This document shows positions 1 through 8,531 of a stretch of 64,000 bases of DNA, piece by piece. A program made the translations under genes and the position numbers. A model generated the notes under the pieces. The model saw nothing but the letters and a program-made list of their open reading frames with translations, ran no database searches and was not told the DNA's origin. Source of the stretch: Alloprevotella sp. (GTDB lineage: Bacteria; Bacteroidota; Bacteroidia; Bacteroidales; Muribaculaceae); contig JAMPIE010000004.1 in NCBI GenBank assembly GCA_023663135.1, positions 1-64,000 of the forward strand, in the 5' to 3' direction. Position 1 is the stretch's first letter; every line of letters starts with the position of its first letter.

Positions 1-54
1 ATAGCGGGTAAAGATAATACATTTTGGGGCGATGGGTATGTAGTAAACCTTTTT

Positions 55-985
55 TTGGGGGTCGCCGGGGGATCCGAGGGGCGTGGGGCAGGCTCGCGGT
101 GGGTGCAACCCCTCCGGGGTTGGCCGGGGGTATCGGGATGTGTCGGTCCGGGGGTAGCGGGGTGCGCCGCCTACGGCATCGCGCCCGCAACCCCCGGTTA
201 TGTCGCAGTGGATGGCCTCCGGCCATCTGTCGCGGTGGGGGTCGGACGGGTCGTGGCGGGGCAGGGTCGCGGTGTGTGCAACCCCTCCGGGGTTGGCCGG
301 GGTAGCGGGGTTGGGCGGGCCGGGGGTAGCGGGGTGCGCCGCCGTTGCGGCTTCCCCACAACCCCCGGCTATGTTGCAGTGGATGGCCTCCGGCCATCTG
401 TCGCGGTGGGGGTCGGACGGGTCGTGGCGGGGCAGGGTCGCGTGGGTGCAACCCCTCCGGGGTTGTGGGTATGGTGGGGTTGGGCGGTCCGGGGGTAGCG
501 GGCTGCGGTGCCTTCGGCATCGCGCCCGCAACCCCCGGTTATGTTGCAGTGGATGGCCTCCGGCCATCTGTCGCGGTGGGGGTCGGATGGGCCGGGGTAG
601 CGGGGTGTGCCGGGCCGGGGGTAGCGGGGTGTGCCGCCGTGGCGGCTTCCCCGCAACCCCCGGTTATGTCGCAGTGGATGGCCTCCGGCCATCTGTCGCG
701 GTGGGGGTCGGATGGGTCGTGGCGGGGCAGGGTCGCCGGGGTGTGCAACCCCGCCGGGGTTGTGGGTATGGTGGGGTTGGGCGGTCCGGGGGTAGCGGGC
801 TGCGGTGCCTTCGGCATCGCGTCCGCACCCCCCGGTTATGTTGCAGTGGATGGCCTCCGGCCATCTGTCGCGGTGGGGGGTGCAGGGTCGGATGGGTCGG
901 ATGGAAAGGATGGGAAGGATGGGGCGCGAGGGCTATATGTATGTCGTAATCCTTCGGGGATGGCCTCCGGCCATCTGTCGCGGTG
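55..985. repeat. Degenerate tandem array of about 170-bp GC-rich units, each with two hairpins
   Basis: Two perfect hairpins alternate. Hairpin A (CAACCCC, 3-nt loop TCC or GCC, GGGGTTG) starts at 106, 279, 449 and 746. Hairpin B (GATGGCC, loop TCC, GGCCATC) starts at 211, 382, 552, 677, 849 and 959, always followed by TGTCGCGG. Unit spacing is 170-173 bp, with shortened units of 125 and 110 bp. Long open frames cross the region in several frames on both strands, as expected when GC-rich DNA lacks stop codons; their translations are low-complexity and share residues between frames. The array touches the left window edge and may extend beyond it. Function is unknown. Confidence 0.85.
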
Positions 986-1001
986 GGGGCGGTTGGGGCT
1001 T

Positions 1002-1127
1002 CGACCGCTGACGCGGTCGGTTTTCGTTTTTGTTGGCTTTCCGTGGGCACGGCCCACGGCTACTGTCTTGGGCCGCTAAAGCGGTCAAGCGGGCCCACGG
1101 CTACAATCTTGGATCGCTACGCGGTCG
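1002..1127. repeat. Cluster of REP-like short hairpins
   Basis: Immediately after the 170-bp array come different short inverted repeats: CGACCGC-TGAC-GCGGTCG at 1002-1019, CCGTGGGC-ACG-GCCCACGG at 1041-1059, and further GGCCGC/GCGGTC and GATCGC/GCGGTC pairs up to about 1127. The first is followed by a T-rich stretch, so it could end transcripts entering from the left. They resemble bacterial REP-type extragenic palindromes. No REP-associated transposase is visible in the window. The remaining 40 bases before the next gene show nothing. Confidence 0.6.
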
Positions 1128-1166
1128 TGTCGCGGTGGGTCGGGGTCGCGGCGGGGTGTCAAATTG

Positions 1167-2444
1167 TCAAGTTGAGGATTTGTCAGATTGATTGGGGCGA
1201 GAAGGGAGGGTGGGGTCCCAGCGGTAGAGTTTGTCGGAGGGGCGGACTTTGCAGGGGACGGAGATTGAGAAGGCATCGCCTTTGACGGCTTTTGCCACGG
1301 GGAGGTTGTCGACGCGAATCTCGCCGATGGTGATGGTTACGGCACCGGTTGTCGGGCCGATGATGATGGCTTCGTCGCCTTGGCAAAGCTCCCCGGCTTC
1401 CATTTTAAACTCGGCGACACCAATCTTTGGGAAGTGGCGCACGCCGCGAGCCACATATTGCTTGATGCGGGTGGCGCTGGAGCCATATTTGGAAGACCAT
1501 TCGCCGAGACGCCGGCCGAGGTAATAGCCATCCCAGAAGCCTCGATTGAAGACTTTAGCGAGCTCGCGGGACTGTTCCTCGGCCCACTCGGGAGAGAAAG
1601 AGCCGTCGGCAATGGCTCGGAGAGCGCGGTCGTAGGCTGTGACGACGGTGGTGACATACTCGGCGCCTCTGGCACGCCCCTCGATTTTGAACACCCTGAC
1701 GCCGGCGTGGGCCATTTTGTCGAGGAAAGAGAGTGTCTTGAGGTCTTTTGGCGACATGATGTATTTATTGTCGATCTCGAGCTGGTCGCCGGTCTCGAGG
1801 TCGGTGACGCGGTAGCCACGACGGCAAATCTGGCCGCATGTGCCTCGATTGGCCGATCGGTTCATCTCATGGAGACTCATGTAGCACTTACCGGAGACAG
1901 CCATGCAGAGCGCGCCGTGGCAAAACATTTCAATCTTGACCGGCTCGCCCTTTGGGCCGAGGATGGGGCGCGATAGGATGGCCTGATGGATGAGGCTGAC
2001 CTGGGATAGAGAGAGCTCTCGGGCGAGGACCACAGTGTCGGCCCATTGGGAGTAGAAGTTTACAGCCTCGACATTGGAGAGATTGAGTTGAGTGGAGATA
2101 TGGACCTCGAGGCCATGAGAGCGTGCACGAATTATGGCAGCCATGTCGGAGGCGATGACAGCCGAGACCTTAGCCAAGGCAGCAGCTCGGAGGATTTCGT
2201 CGAGCCGAGTCATCTCGTCGTCGTAGATGATGGTGTTGACGGTGAGATAGGTCTTAACGCCGGCCTCAGAAGCAATTGCGACAATGTTCCGGAGGTCGTC
2301 GAGGTTGAAGTTAGCGGCAGAGCCGGAGCGCATATTGAGGCCCTCGACGCCGAAGTAAACGGCATCGGTGCCGGCGTTGATGGCAGCGTGGAGCGATTCG
2401 TAGCTTCCAACGGGAGCCATCAGTTCAAAGTCATTGCGTGTCAT
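1167..2444 (-). CDS. Peptidase U32 family protein (TrhP/YegQ-like)
   Basis: This 425-residue protein begins with the U32 N-terminal pattern (ELMAPVGSYESLHAAINAGTDAVYFG in short) and carries the U32 signature around residues 171-190 with Cys175, Cys180 and Cys187, then Cys203 and Cys207 in NRGTCGQICRRGY, and the KIEGR motif near 255. Family members characterised in E. coli act in tRNA or rRNA hydroxylation rather than as proteases, so a tRNA-hydroxylation role is the best family-based guess. A C-terminal beta-barrel-like segment follows the TIM-barrel-like core. It is the last gene of a tightly packed minus-strand set; its ATG abuts the stop of the PAP2 gene upstream. The start is supported by that junction. 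Confidence 0.88.
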   Translation of the reverse strand: MTRNDFELMAPVGSYESLHAAINAGTDAVYFGVEGLNMRSGSAANFNLDDLRNIVAIASEAGVKTYLTVNTIIYDDEMTRLDEILRAAALAKVSAVIASDMAAIIRARSHGLEVHISTQLNLSNVEAVNFYSQWADTVVLARELSLSQVSLIHQAILSRPILGPKGEPVKIEMFCHGALCMAVSGKCYMSLHEMNRSANRGTCGQICRRGYRVTDLETGDQLEIDNKYIMSPKDLKTLSFLDKMAHAGVRVFKIEGRARGAEYVTTVVTAYDRALRAIADGSFSPEWAEEQSRELAKVFNRGFWDGYYLGRRLGEWSSKYGSSATRIKQYVARGVRHFPKIGVAEFKMEAGELCQGDEAIIIGPTTGAVTITIGEIRVDNLPVAKAVKGDAFSISVPCKVRPSDKLYRWDPTLPSRPNQSDKSST

Positions 2445-3200
2445 TTAGAGCGAGATGAGAAGGGAGAGGCCAGAATTGCCATTGACGGAAAAAGAGGGTA
2501 GGAGAGCAATTGAAGAGTCGCCGGGCTTAGGAGAGAGGCCGCGATGGAAGAGCTTTCGCTCCCAAGGGAGGAGCCATGCAGCGAGCCGCGCCGAGAGGAG
2601 GCCGATGCCTGCGCCAGCGAGGCAGTCGGAGAAATAATGCCGGTTGGCGGCAATGCGCAGGATGCCGACAGAAGAGGCAATGAGATAAGCCCCGCATCCG
2701 AGAGCGTCGCCATAGGCCAATCGGCAGAGCTCGGCACCGGCAAAAGCGGTTGCGGTGTGGCCGGAGGGGAAAGAGTGACAGTCGCTTCGGTCGGGGCGCT
2801 CGCGATGAGCGAAGCGCTTGAGGGGCTGAGTGATGGCCTCAAGGATGATGAAAGAGGAGGCAGAGAGGAGCGCACGATCGGCGAGGACGCAGCGAGCTTT
2901 GCCGCCGATATATTCGGCTCCGAGAGAGATGGCATAAGGAGTCCATTGCAGATAGTCGGCCACCCGATAGCGACGGTCGTAGGAGGAAAGAGGGTCGGCC
3001 ACCTCGCGATCGACGCCCCAGTCGGTAGCAGCGCCAACAGCGCCCAGGGCGATGAGCGAAGCCGGGAGAACAAGCGGCTTTATGGCGGGGTGAGAAGCAC
3101 GCTCAAAAGCCACCATGGCGGTAGAATCGGCCTGCGCAGCAGAAAGGCGTGGGAGGAGCAGGCCCAGAAAGAAAAATAGCGAGAAGAGGCGAAGAGTCAT
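2445..3200 (-). CDS. PAP2-superfamily membrane phosphatase
   Basis: The 251-residue product has an N-terminal hydrophobic signal or anchor (residues 1-22) and the three phosphatase motifs of type 2 phosphatidic acid phosphatases: K128-x6-R135-P136, P145-S-G-H148, and R182-x5-H188-x3-D192. Histidine 188 would form the phosphohistidine and His148 would act as the acid. Several hydrophobic segments surround the motifs, placing the active site at the periplasmic face. Family substrates include phosphatidate, phosphatidylglycerophosphate, undecaprenyl pyrophosphate and lipid A phosphates; the sequence alone does not choose among them. It lies 4 bp after an NlpC/P60 hydrolase and just before the U32 gene, so a cell-envelope role fits. 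Confidence 0.88.
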   Translation of the reverse strand: MTLRLFSLFFFLGLLLPRLSAAQADSTAMVAFERASHPAIKPLVLPASLIALGAVGAATDWGVDREVADPLSSYDRRYRVADYLQWTPYAISLGAEYIGGKARCVLADRALLSASSFIILEAITQPLKRFAHRERPDRSDCHSFPSGHTATAFAGAELCRLAYGDALGCGAYLIASSVGILRIAANRHYFSDCLAGAGIGLLSARLAAWLLPWERKLFHRGLSPKPGDSSIALLPSFSVNGNSGLSLLISL

Positions 3201-3204
3201 AGCA

Positions 3205-4191
3205 TTAGAGAGAGAAATACCATGGATGATTTTCGATGCGGACTACGCCGGGAAGCTCGCGGCCTGGGAGAGCTGCGCGTATGACACGCTTAATGGGGCG
3301 GGGGATGAAGCGGATTGACTCAGGGCTGAATGAATTGACACGGACGCGGCCGGAGGAGTGGATGTAGAGGTTTCCACCATCGTAGATGGCCACGTGGGTG
3401 ATGTGGTCAGAGTCGGGGTCGTCTTCAGGAGAGAAGAACAGGAGATCGCCGGGCTCAAAGAGAGAGGGGGAAGAATGGTCGACAGCAATGCCGCAACGAG
3501 CCTGATCAGAAGCATTGCGGGGCAGGATGAGGGCCGACGCAAGGAAGGCAGTCTTGACGAGGCCGGAGCAGTCGACCCCCTTAGTGGTGGTGCCGCCCCA
3601 GAGATAAGGGACACCCATGAGGGAATAAGCCGCCGATAGGATGGCCTGGGGGCTGTAAGAGACCTTGACCCACGAATCGAGAGGCTCCACGGCAGCAGAA
3701 GAGACAAAGCCAGCACGACCGTCGGGGAAGCTCACAGGAGTGAAATGAGCCCCGGGGAGAGGAGGCTCGCCCTCGAGGATGGAGCCTAGGACCAGGTCGG
3801 AGACAATATTGTCGGGGACAAAACCGGCGAGAGAGTCGGCAATGGCCCTTGTCTCAGCCATAGAAGTAACCACCAGACGAGGTGCTTGACGCCATCGCGC
3901 CATCTGGTCGGGGTTGAGGATGGCGAGCGAAGGGCGGTCGACCCACGCTTGATAGCCATCGGGGAGCTCAGCGAAGATCCAAGCGCCTTGGTCGTCAAGG
4001 ATTTTCACAGGAGAGCCAAACGAAGCCTGAGAGGCAAGCTCGGCCGACTGAGCCGGGAGGCTACGAAAATTGGCAGCCGAAAGATTGACAAGCCCGAAGG
4101 CGGGGGCGGCCACGGGCACATCAGCCCGGGCCACACCCGCCGACAGGATAAGAGTCAGAGAAAGAAATAGGAAGCTGAGCCTAATCATCAT
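3205..4191 (-). CDS. C40 (NlpC/P60) peptidoglycan endopeptidase with SH3-like N-terminus
   Basis: A signal peptide (residues 1-23) is followed by SH3-like segments (about 35-175) and a C-terminal NlpC/P60 domain (about 180-310). The catalytic residues are visible: Cys208 in VDCSGL, His266 in HITHVAIYDGG and a third polar position at His278 in YIHSSG. The architecture matches the Bacteroides YkfC-type dipeptidyl-peptidase VI group, which cleaves gamma-D-Glu to diaminopimelate bonds in muropeptides. It would be exported to the periplasm or outer membrane. Its ATG directly follows the glmM stop codon, so it is probably translated from the same mRNA; pairing with glmM links precursor supply and wall turnover. 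Confidence 0.9.
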   Translation of the reverse strand: MMIRLSFLFLSLTLILSAGVARADVPVAAPAFGLVNLSAANFRSLPAQSAELASQASFGSPVKILDDQGAWIFAELPDGYQAWVDRPSLAILNPDQMARWRQAPRLVVTSMAETRAIADSLAGFVPDNIVSDLVLGSILEGEPPLPGAHFTPVSFPDGRAGFVSSAAVEPLDSWVKVSYSPQAILSAAYSLMGVPYLWGGTTTKGVDCSGLVKTAFLASALILPRNASDQARCGIAVDHSSPSLFEPGDLLFFSPEDDPDSDHITHVAIYDGGNLYIHSSGRVRVNSFSPESIRFIPRPIKRVIRAALPGRELPGVVRIENHPWYFSL

Positions 4192-5583
4192 TTACTTGCC
4201 GGAGAGGCGCTTGATGACGGCCTTGATCTTATCGGCGAGCGCATCAGCCTCAGCCATAGTAGCGGCCTCAGAGTAGATGCGGATGATAGGCTCAGTGTTG
4301 GACTTGCGGAGGTGGACCCACGACTGCGGGAAGTCGATCTTCACGCCGTCGATGTCGGTGATTTTTTCGGCCTTAAACTCCTCCTTGACAGCAGCGAGGA
4401 TAGCGTCGACGTCGATGTCGGGTGTGAGCTCAATCTTGTTTTTGGCGATTGAGTAGGCGGGGTATGTAGCCTTGAGCTCGGACATCTTCTTGCCGCTCTT
4501 AGCCAGGAGAGTGAGGAAAAGCGCCACACCCACGAGAGCATCGCGGCCATAGTGGGCGGCGGGATAAATGACACCGCCATTACCTTCGCCGCCAATCACG
4601 GCACCGGTCTTCTTCATGAGAGTAGTGACATTGACCTCACCGACGGCAGAGGCGTTGTATTGGCAGCCGTGGCGCTGGGTGATGTCGCGCAGAGCGCGGG
4701 AAGAGCTGAGGTTGCTGACGGTAGAGCCGGGAGTGTGGGAGAGGATATAGTCGGCGATGGAAACGAGAGTGTATTCCTCGACAAACATCTCGCCATTTTC
4801 CATGACGAGGGCGAGACGGTCAACGTCGGGGTCCACAACAAAGCCCACGTCGGCGCGACCCTCCTTCATGAGGTCGGCAATCTGAGTGAGGTTTTCGGGA
4901 ATGGGCTCTGGGGTGTGGGCAAACTTACCGGTAGCCTCGCAGTTGAGCTCGATGATGTTTTTTACGCCCAAAGCGCGGAGGAGCTGAGGGATGACGATGC
5001 CGCCGACAGAATTGACAGCATCGACGGCCACCGTGAAATTGGCCTTTTTGATGGCCTCAACGTCGACGAGGTCGAGAGCCAGCACTTGGTCGATGTGTCG
5101 GCGATTGTAGGTGGTGTTGACAAACTCATGGCCCAGGGCATCGACCTCGGCGAAAGAATAAGCCTCGTCGGCGGCAATGCGGAGCACCTCCTTGCCCTGG
5201 GCATCGTTGAGGAACTCGCCATGCTCATTAAGGAGCTTGAGAGCGTTCCACTGCTTGGGGTTGTGAGAGGCAGTGATGATGATACCGCCGCAAGCATTCT
5301 CGCCGGTGACGGCAATCTCGGTGGTGGGAGTTGATGCGAGGCCTATGTTAACCACGTCAAAGCCCATTCCGCAGAGGGTAGAGACGACGATGCCGCTTAC
5401 CATCTCGCCGGAGAGGCGGGCGTCGCGACCCACGACGATGACATTGGAAGTCTTTGTGGTGTTTTTGCGGATGAAAGAGGCATAAGCGGCAGTGAATTTC
5501 ACGATGTCGAGAGGGGAGAGGCCATCGCCGGGGACACCGCCGATGGTGCCTCGGATGCCAGAGATAGATTTGATGAGAGACAT
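4192..5583 (-). CDS. glmM: Phosphoglucosamine mutase
   Basis: The 463-residue alpha-D-phosphohexomutase has the four-domain layout of the family: active-site serine loop TASHNP with Ser106, metal loop DPDVDR at 251-256, sugar-binding loop GGEGNGG near 330, and C-terminal phosphate-binding loop (RKSNTEPIIRIY). It is predicted to convert glucosamine-6-phosphate to glucosamine-1-phosphate for UDP-GlcNAc synthesis in the cytoplasm. The sequence is the Bacteroidota form annotated as phosphoglucosamine mutase, although related phosphomannomutase/phosphoglucomutase activity cannot be excluded from sequence. It sits between a DUF4827 lipoprotein gene (54 bp upstream) and the NlpC/P60 gene (0 bp downstream). 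Confidence 0.92.
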   Translation of the reverse strand: MSLIKSISGIRGTIGGVPGDGLSPLDIVKFTAAYASFIRKNTTKTSNVIVVGRDARLSGEMVSGIVVSTLCGMGFDVVNIGLASTPTTEIAVTGENACGGIIITASHNPKQWNALKLLNEHGEFLNDAQGKEVLRIAADEAYSFAEVDALGHEFVNTTYNRRHIDQVLALDLVDVEAIKKANFTVAVDAVNSVGGIVIPQLLRALGVKNIIELNCEATGKFAHTPEPIPENLTQIADLMKEGRADVGFVVDPDVDRLALVMENGEMFVEEYTLVSIADYILSHTPGSTVSNLSSSRALRDITQRHGCQYNASAVGEVNVTTLMKKTGAVIGGEGNGGVIYPAAHYGRDALVGVALFLTLLAKSGKKMSELKATYPAYSIAKNKIELTPDIDVDAILAAVKEEFKAEKITDIDGVKIDFPQSWVHLRKSNTEPIIRIYSEAATMAEADALADKIKAVIKRLSGK

Positions 5584-5637
5584 GGTATAATGAAGGTTAT
5601 GTTAAAAATGCGATGAAGAGAAGGAGTGGAAGATGGA

Positions 5638-6201
5638 TTAGAGCTTAGATGGATAATAGCGAATGTTGAAGAGCATGGGCTGGACGTAAGAGCTCTCGTT
5701 GGTGAGTCCATATTCAGCCTTGACCACGAGATTGACTCGGCAATTGAGGGGGAGGAAACGCATTGGCATCTGGATGCCGGATCCCCACTCGGTGGAAGAG
5801 GGGAGCTGAGAGTCGCCGAATCGGAAGTAGGTGGCTTGATATCCGGTGTTTTCGTTGGAGTCATAAATCTCCATCTCTTGGCCGGTGCGATATGTCGTGA
5901 GGTTGTATCGTGTATATCGGAAATAAACGAGCTGATTTTCATAGGCCTTGGGGCCATAACCGGGGTCAAGCACCTGCATGAAGATCTTTCCCTCGTCGTC
6001 GAGCATATAATAAGGAGCATCTGGGCCGGACTCGAAGACAGAGTCGGCCGGGATGGAGCCAATGACCCTATGGTCGGCCAGGAAATTGTTGACATGCTTG
6101 CTCTCGGTGTTGAGGAGGTCGGTATAAGAAGCGTCGTCGTTGCAGGCGGCGAGGAAGAGAGCCATAGCGGCGGAGAGGAAGATGTAGAAAGAGTTGTTCA
6201 T
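5638..6201 (-). CDS. DUF4827-family lipoprotein
   Basis: The 187-residue product starts with a hydrophobic segment ending in LAAC, a lipobox with Cys20 as the lipidated residue. The rest is a globular domain rich in Tyr and aromatic residues (FRYTRYNLTTYRTG and a C-terminal FNIRYYPSKL), which I recognise as DUF4827, a family I know from Bacteroidales. No function is established; FKBP-like folds have been suggested for related lipoproteins but I see no catalytic motif. The ATG overlaps the stop of the DHH phosphoesterase gene by 4 bp (ATGA), and glmM follows after 54 bp, so it is co-transcribed with both. Confidence 0.85.
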   Translation of the reverse strand: MNNSFYIFLSAAMALFLAACNDDASYTDLLNTESKHVNNFLADHRVIGSIPADSVFESGPDAPYYMLDDEGKIFMQVLDPGYGPKAYENQLVYFRYTRYNLTTYRTGQEMEIYDSNENTGYQATYFRFGDSQLPSSTEWGSGIQMPMRFLPLNCRVNLVVKAEYGLTNESSYVQPMLFNIRYYPSKL

Positions 6202-7265
6202 AAAGTGGAAGGGGAGAGGAGTGAGTCGTAGGAGGGTATGAAGTCGTGGACAATAGCGATAGCCTCAGCGAGAGAACCGTTAAACTCGCCACCGGCAGCA
6301 TTGAGGTGTCCGCCACCGCCAAAATGAGTGGCGCAAAGCTGATTGACAGGGAATGAGCCCTTTGAGCGCATGGAGACCTTGACCATACCGCGCTTATCTT
6401 CGCGCAGGAAGATGGAGTATTGGATGTCAGGGATGGCCAGAGGCTGATTGACGAGGCTCTCAGTGTCGCCACGTTGGTATCCCCGTTGCTCGAGCTCGTC
6501 GAGAGAGAGTGAGATGATTGCGGCACGATGGGTGTATAGCAGCTCCATTTTGTTGGCTAAGGCGTAGCCGCAGATGCGTAATCGGCTTTCGGTGGTCTCG
6601 TTCCAGGCTCGGCGATAGATTTCATCTTTGTCGATGCCGCGTCGAAGGAGGTCGGCTATGATGAGATAGAGGTCGGGCGAGTTGGAATTGTAGCTGAAAT
6701 TGCCGGTGTCGGTCATCATGCCGGTGTAGAGGCAAGTGGCGGCATCCTTATCGATAAAGTCAGCCAGGCCGGAAGCGATGAGGAGATGGTAGAGGAGGGC
6801 ACAGGTAGATGACTGCAAGGGGTCGCTGACGGCAATCTGGGCATCCATTGCAAAGTCGAGATGATGGTCAACCGAGATAATCATGGCCTTAGACATCTTG
6901 ATCATAGGGGCCACTCGGTCGATGCGATGTAGATCGTTGAAGTCGAGGCAGAAGATAGCCTCAGCGGAAGAGAGAGTGCGCTCAGCCACGTCGGGGATCT
7001 GACTGGCGATGATGATATTGTCGGCGCCCGGAAGGAAGAGGAGAGATCGCGGAGGCATGTCGGGGGTGACCACCCTTACACTCTTGCCCAACGCCTCAAG
7101 GACATGGGAAAGGGCGAGCGAAGAGCCGATGGCATCACCGTCGGGGGAGACGTGGCATACGATAGAGCAACGATGGACCGAGTCAATCGCCTTCCTGAAA
7201 CGTCGGCAAATGGCTTGTGAGATGGCCTTAGGCTTGGGGGAAATGTCGTTAATGTATGATTGCAA
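6198..7265 (-). CDS. DHH/DHHA1 family phosphoesterase (NrnA-like)
   Basis: The 355-residue protein carries the DHH motifs in order: HVSPDGDAIGSSLA near 38, LDFND near 110, the DHH-type VDHH near 133, and GMMTDTG near 186. A C-terminal DHHA1 domain has the glycine-rich GGGGHLNAAGG motif near 316. Such proteins are Mn2+-dependent cytosolic enzymes that degrade oligoribonucleotides (nanoRNase), pAp or cyclic dinucleotide products. Which of these applies here is not decided by sequence. It is the first gene of the six-gene minus-strand set, overlapping the DUF4827 gene by 4 bp. Confidence 0.9.
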   Translation of the reverse strand: MQSYINDISPKPKAISQAICRRFRKAIDSVHRCSIVCHVSPDGDAIGSSLALSHVLEALGKSVRVVTPDMPPRSLLFLPGADNIIIASQIPDVAERTLSSAEAIFCLDFNDLHRIDRVAPMIKMSKAMIISVDHHLDFAMDAQIAVSDPLQSSTCALLYHLLIASGLADFIDKDAATCLYTGMMTDTGNFSYNSNSPDLYLIIADLLRRGIDKDEIYRRAWNETTESRLRICGYALANKMELLYTHRAAIISLSLDELEQRGYQRGDTESLVNQPLAIPDIQYSIFLREDKRGMVKVSMRSKGSFPVNQLCATHFGGGGHLNAAGGEFNGSLAEAIAIVHDFIPSYDSLLSPSTL

Positions 7266-7321
7266 GAGAGTTAGCGTTATTGAAAGTCAAAGGCCGAAAG
7301 GGAGAAGCGGGCCTATGAGCG

Positions 7322-7355
7322 CAAAGATACGCAAAAAAAATGAGAAGGAGTCAAA
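7322..7355 (-). promoter_or_regulatory. Candidate promoter for the DHH phosphoesterase gene set
   Basis: On the minus strand TATCTTTG occupies 7329-7322 and matches the Bacteroidota -7 consensus TAnnTTTG. A TTTG lies at 7355-7352, 22 bases further upstream, slightly longer than the usual 19-21. The ATG of the phosphoesterase is 57 bases downstream. Confidence 0.5.
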
Positions 7356-7372
7356 TATGGGAGAAAGCGAAG

Positions 7373-8500
7373 TCAGCGAGTAGCAGAAGAGAGCTCCTTG
7401 ATTGCGCCGGTGGAGGGGTAGAAAGAGACAGCCGCCGGAGCTTTTTTATCGGAGAAAGCTGAGGGGTCGAGTCCAAAGACAATGCCGAGCTGGGCCATCT
7501 CCATCTCCTCGCAGAAGAGCGTCTTGCCCTGATAAGAAGCCGAGACGCGGGCACGGCCGGGGATGTTGTAAGCCACGCCGTTTTTTGGGAAACGGAGCGC
7601 TTCGCCTTTATCGTTGACGGGATATTCGCCACGTTCGAGGATGTCGACAGAGATGACGATGGGGTCGCCCGAGAGATTGTCGGGCGCCACGATGCCGTCG
7701 ACCGGCGAGAGACGGGTCACAGTCTTGGAGATAGAGGGGGCGTCGGAGTTGCCGTCGGGAATCCAGGGTATGGTGCGGACAATGGTGGATCGAGTCTCAG
7801 TGCCGGTAAACATGGCCGTGAGGGCGGCCTCTTGGCGGGCGAGATTGTCGAGAGCGAGCTGCATGGCCTTTCCGTCGGCGGGCATATTGTCGGCCTGCCC
7901 GGAGATGATGTCGCTGCGGTTTTGGCGTATCTCCATGATGCGAGCCGCGGCCAGCTCGGCCTTCTTGGCCTTGGACTGAGCCTGGAGCATTTCGGCGGTC
8001 ATGGCCTGGCGAGCCTCGGGGCTCGAGAGGATAGAAGGCTCAGGCTGCTTGGCTGAGGGGACAGGGAAAGGGAGGGGCTCGGGAGCGTAAGCCCCCTCAG
8101 CGTTGATGCTAAGGGGGAGCCCTTCGGGAGATAGGATGATGAAAGGCGCCGAGCCGCTCTTAAATTTCACAACGTAGCGAGCATCATTGTCGGCCGGAGC
8201 CTCACCGCGGGGGTTGATGGTGACGCTCTTGAGAGAATAGTCAGTAGAGGGCGCCATGATAGGGTCGAGACCCAGATATTTGCGGGAGTAGTTGAAGAAC
8301 TCGCCGGGAGAGAGGTCCACCCTCTCGGCCTCGATGGTGATGTCGAGGGCCGTCACCGGGAGCGAATAGGTCAGGCCATAGTCGCCGGCCTTAGTGGCGG
8401 TGATTTTCTGAGTCTGCTGAGCAGAAGCCGTTGTGGCGGCGAGGGCAATAGCAGCGGCGGCGAGAGCGGCGGAGAAAAAAGAGCGCGTTGAAATGGTCAT
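7373..8500 (-). CDS. DUF4831-family exported protein
   Basis: The 375-residue protein has a signal peptide ending near residue 27 (TTASAQQ) and the body of DUF4831, including the conserved C-terminal NGVAYNIPGRARVSASYQGK segment and final DKKAPAAVSFYPSTGAIKEL. A central Ala/Glu/Lys-rich stretch (about 165-185) is probably helical. The family has no assigned function; in my knowledge it is restricted largely to Bacteroidales and is exported. It follows the NAD(P)HX repair gene by 31 bp on the same strand, so co-transcription is likely, but that pairing does not suggest an obvious role. Confidence 0.85.
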   Translation of the reverse strand: MTISTRSFFSAALAAAAIALAATTASAQQTQKITATKAGDYGLTYSLPVTALDITIEAERVDLSPGEFFNYSRKYLGLDPIMAPSTDYSLKSVTINPRGEAPADNDARYVVKFKSGSAPFIILSPEGLPLSINAEGAYAPEPLPFPVPSAKQPEPSILSSPEARQAMTAEMLQAQSKAKKAELAAARIMEIRQNRSDIISGQADNMPADGKAMQLALDNLARQEAALTAMFTGTETRSTIVRTIPWIPDGNSDAPSISKTVTRLSPVDGIVAPDNLSGDPIVISVDILERGEYPVNDKGEALRFPKNGVAYNIPGRARVSASYQGKTLFCEEMEMAQLGIVFGLDPSAFSDKKAPAAVSFYPSTGAIKELSSATR

Positions 8501-8531
8501 GGTAGGGGGGGGCGGGGGGAAGGAGGATGGA

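Noticed and set aside
24-1285. Several open frames of 60-249 codons on both strands across the left repeat region
   Set aside because: They overlap in multiple frames, consist of repeated Gly/Arg/Pro/Val-rich translations of the hairpin array, and exist because GC-rich repeats lack stop codons.
4552-5334. 260-codon plus-strand frame
   Set aside because: It is antisense to glmM, whose motifs and length are fully conserved; the translation has no recognisable domain.
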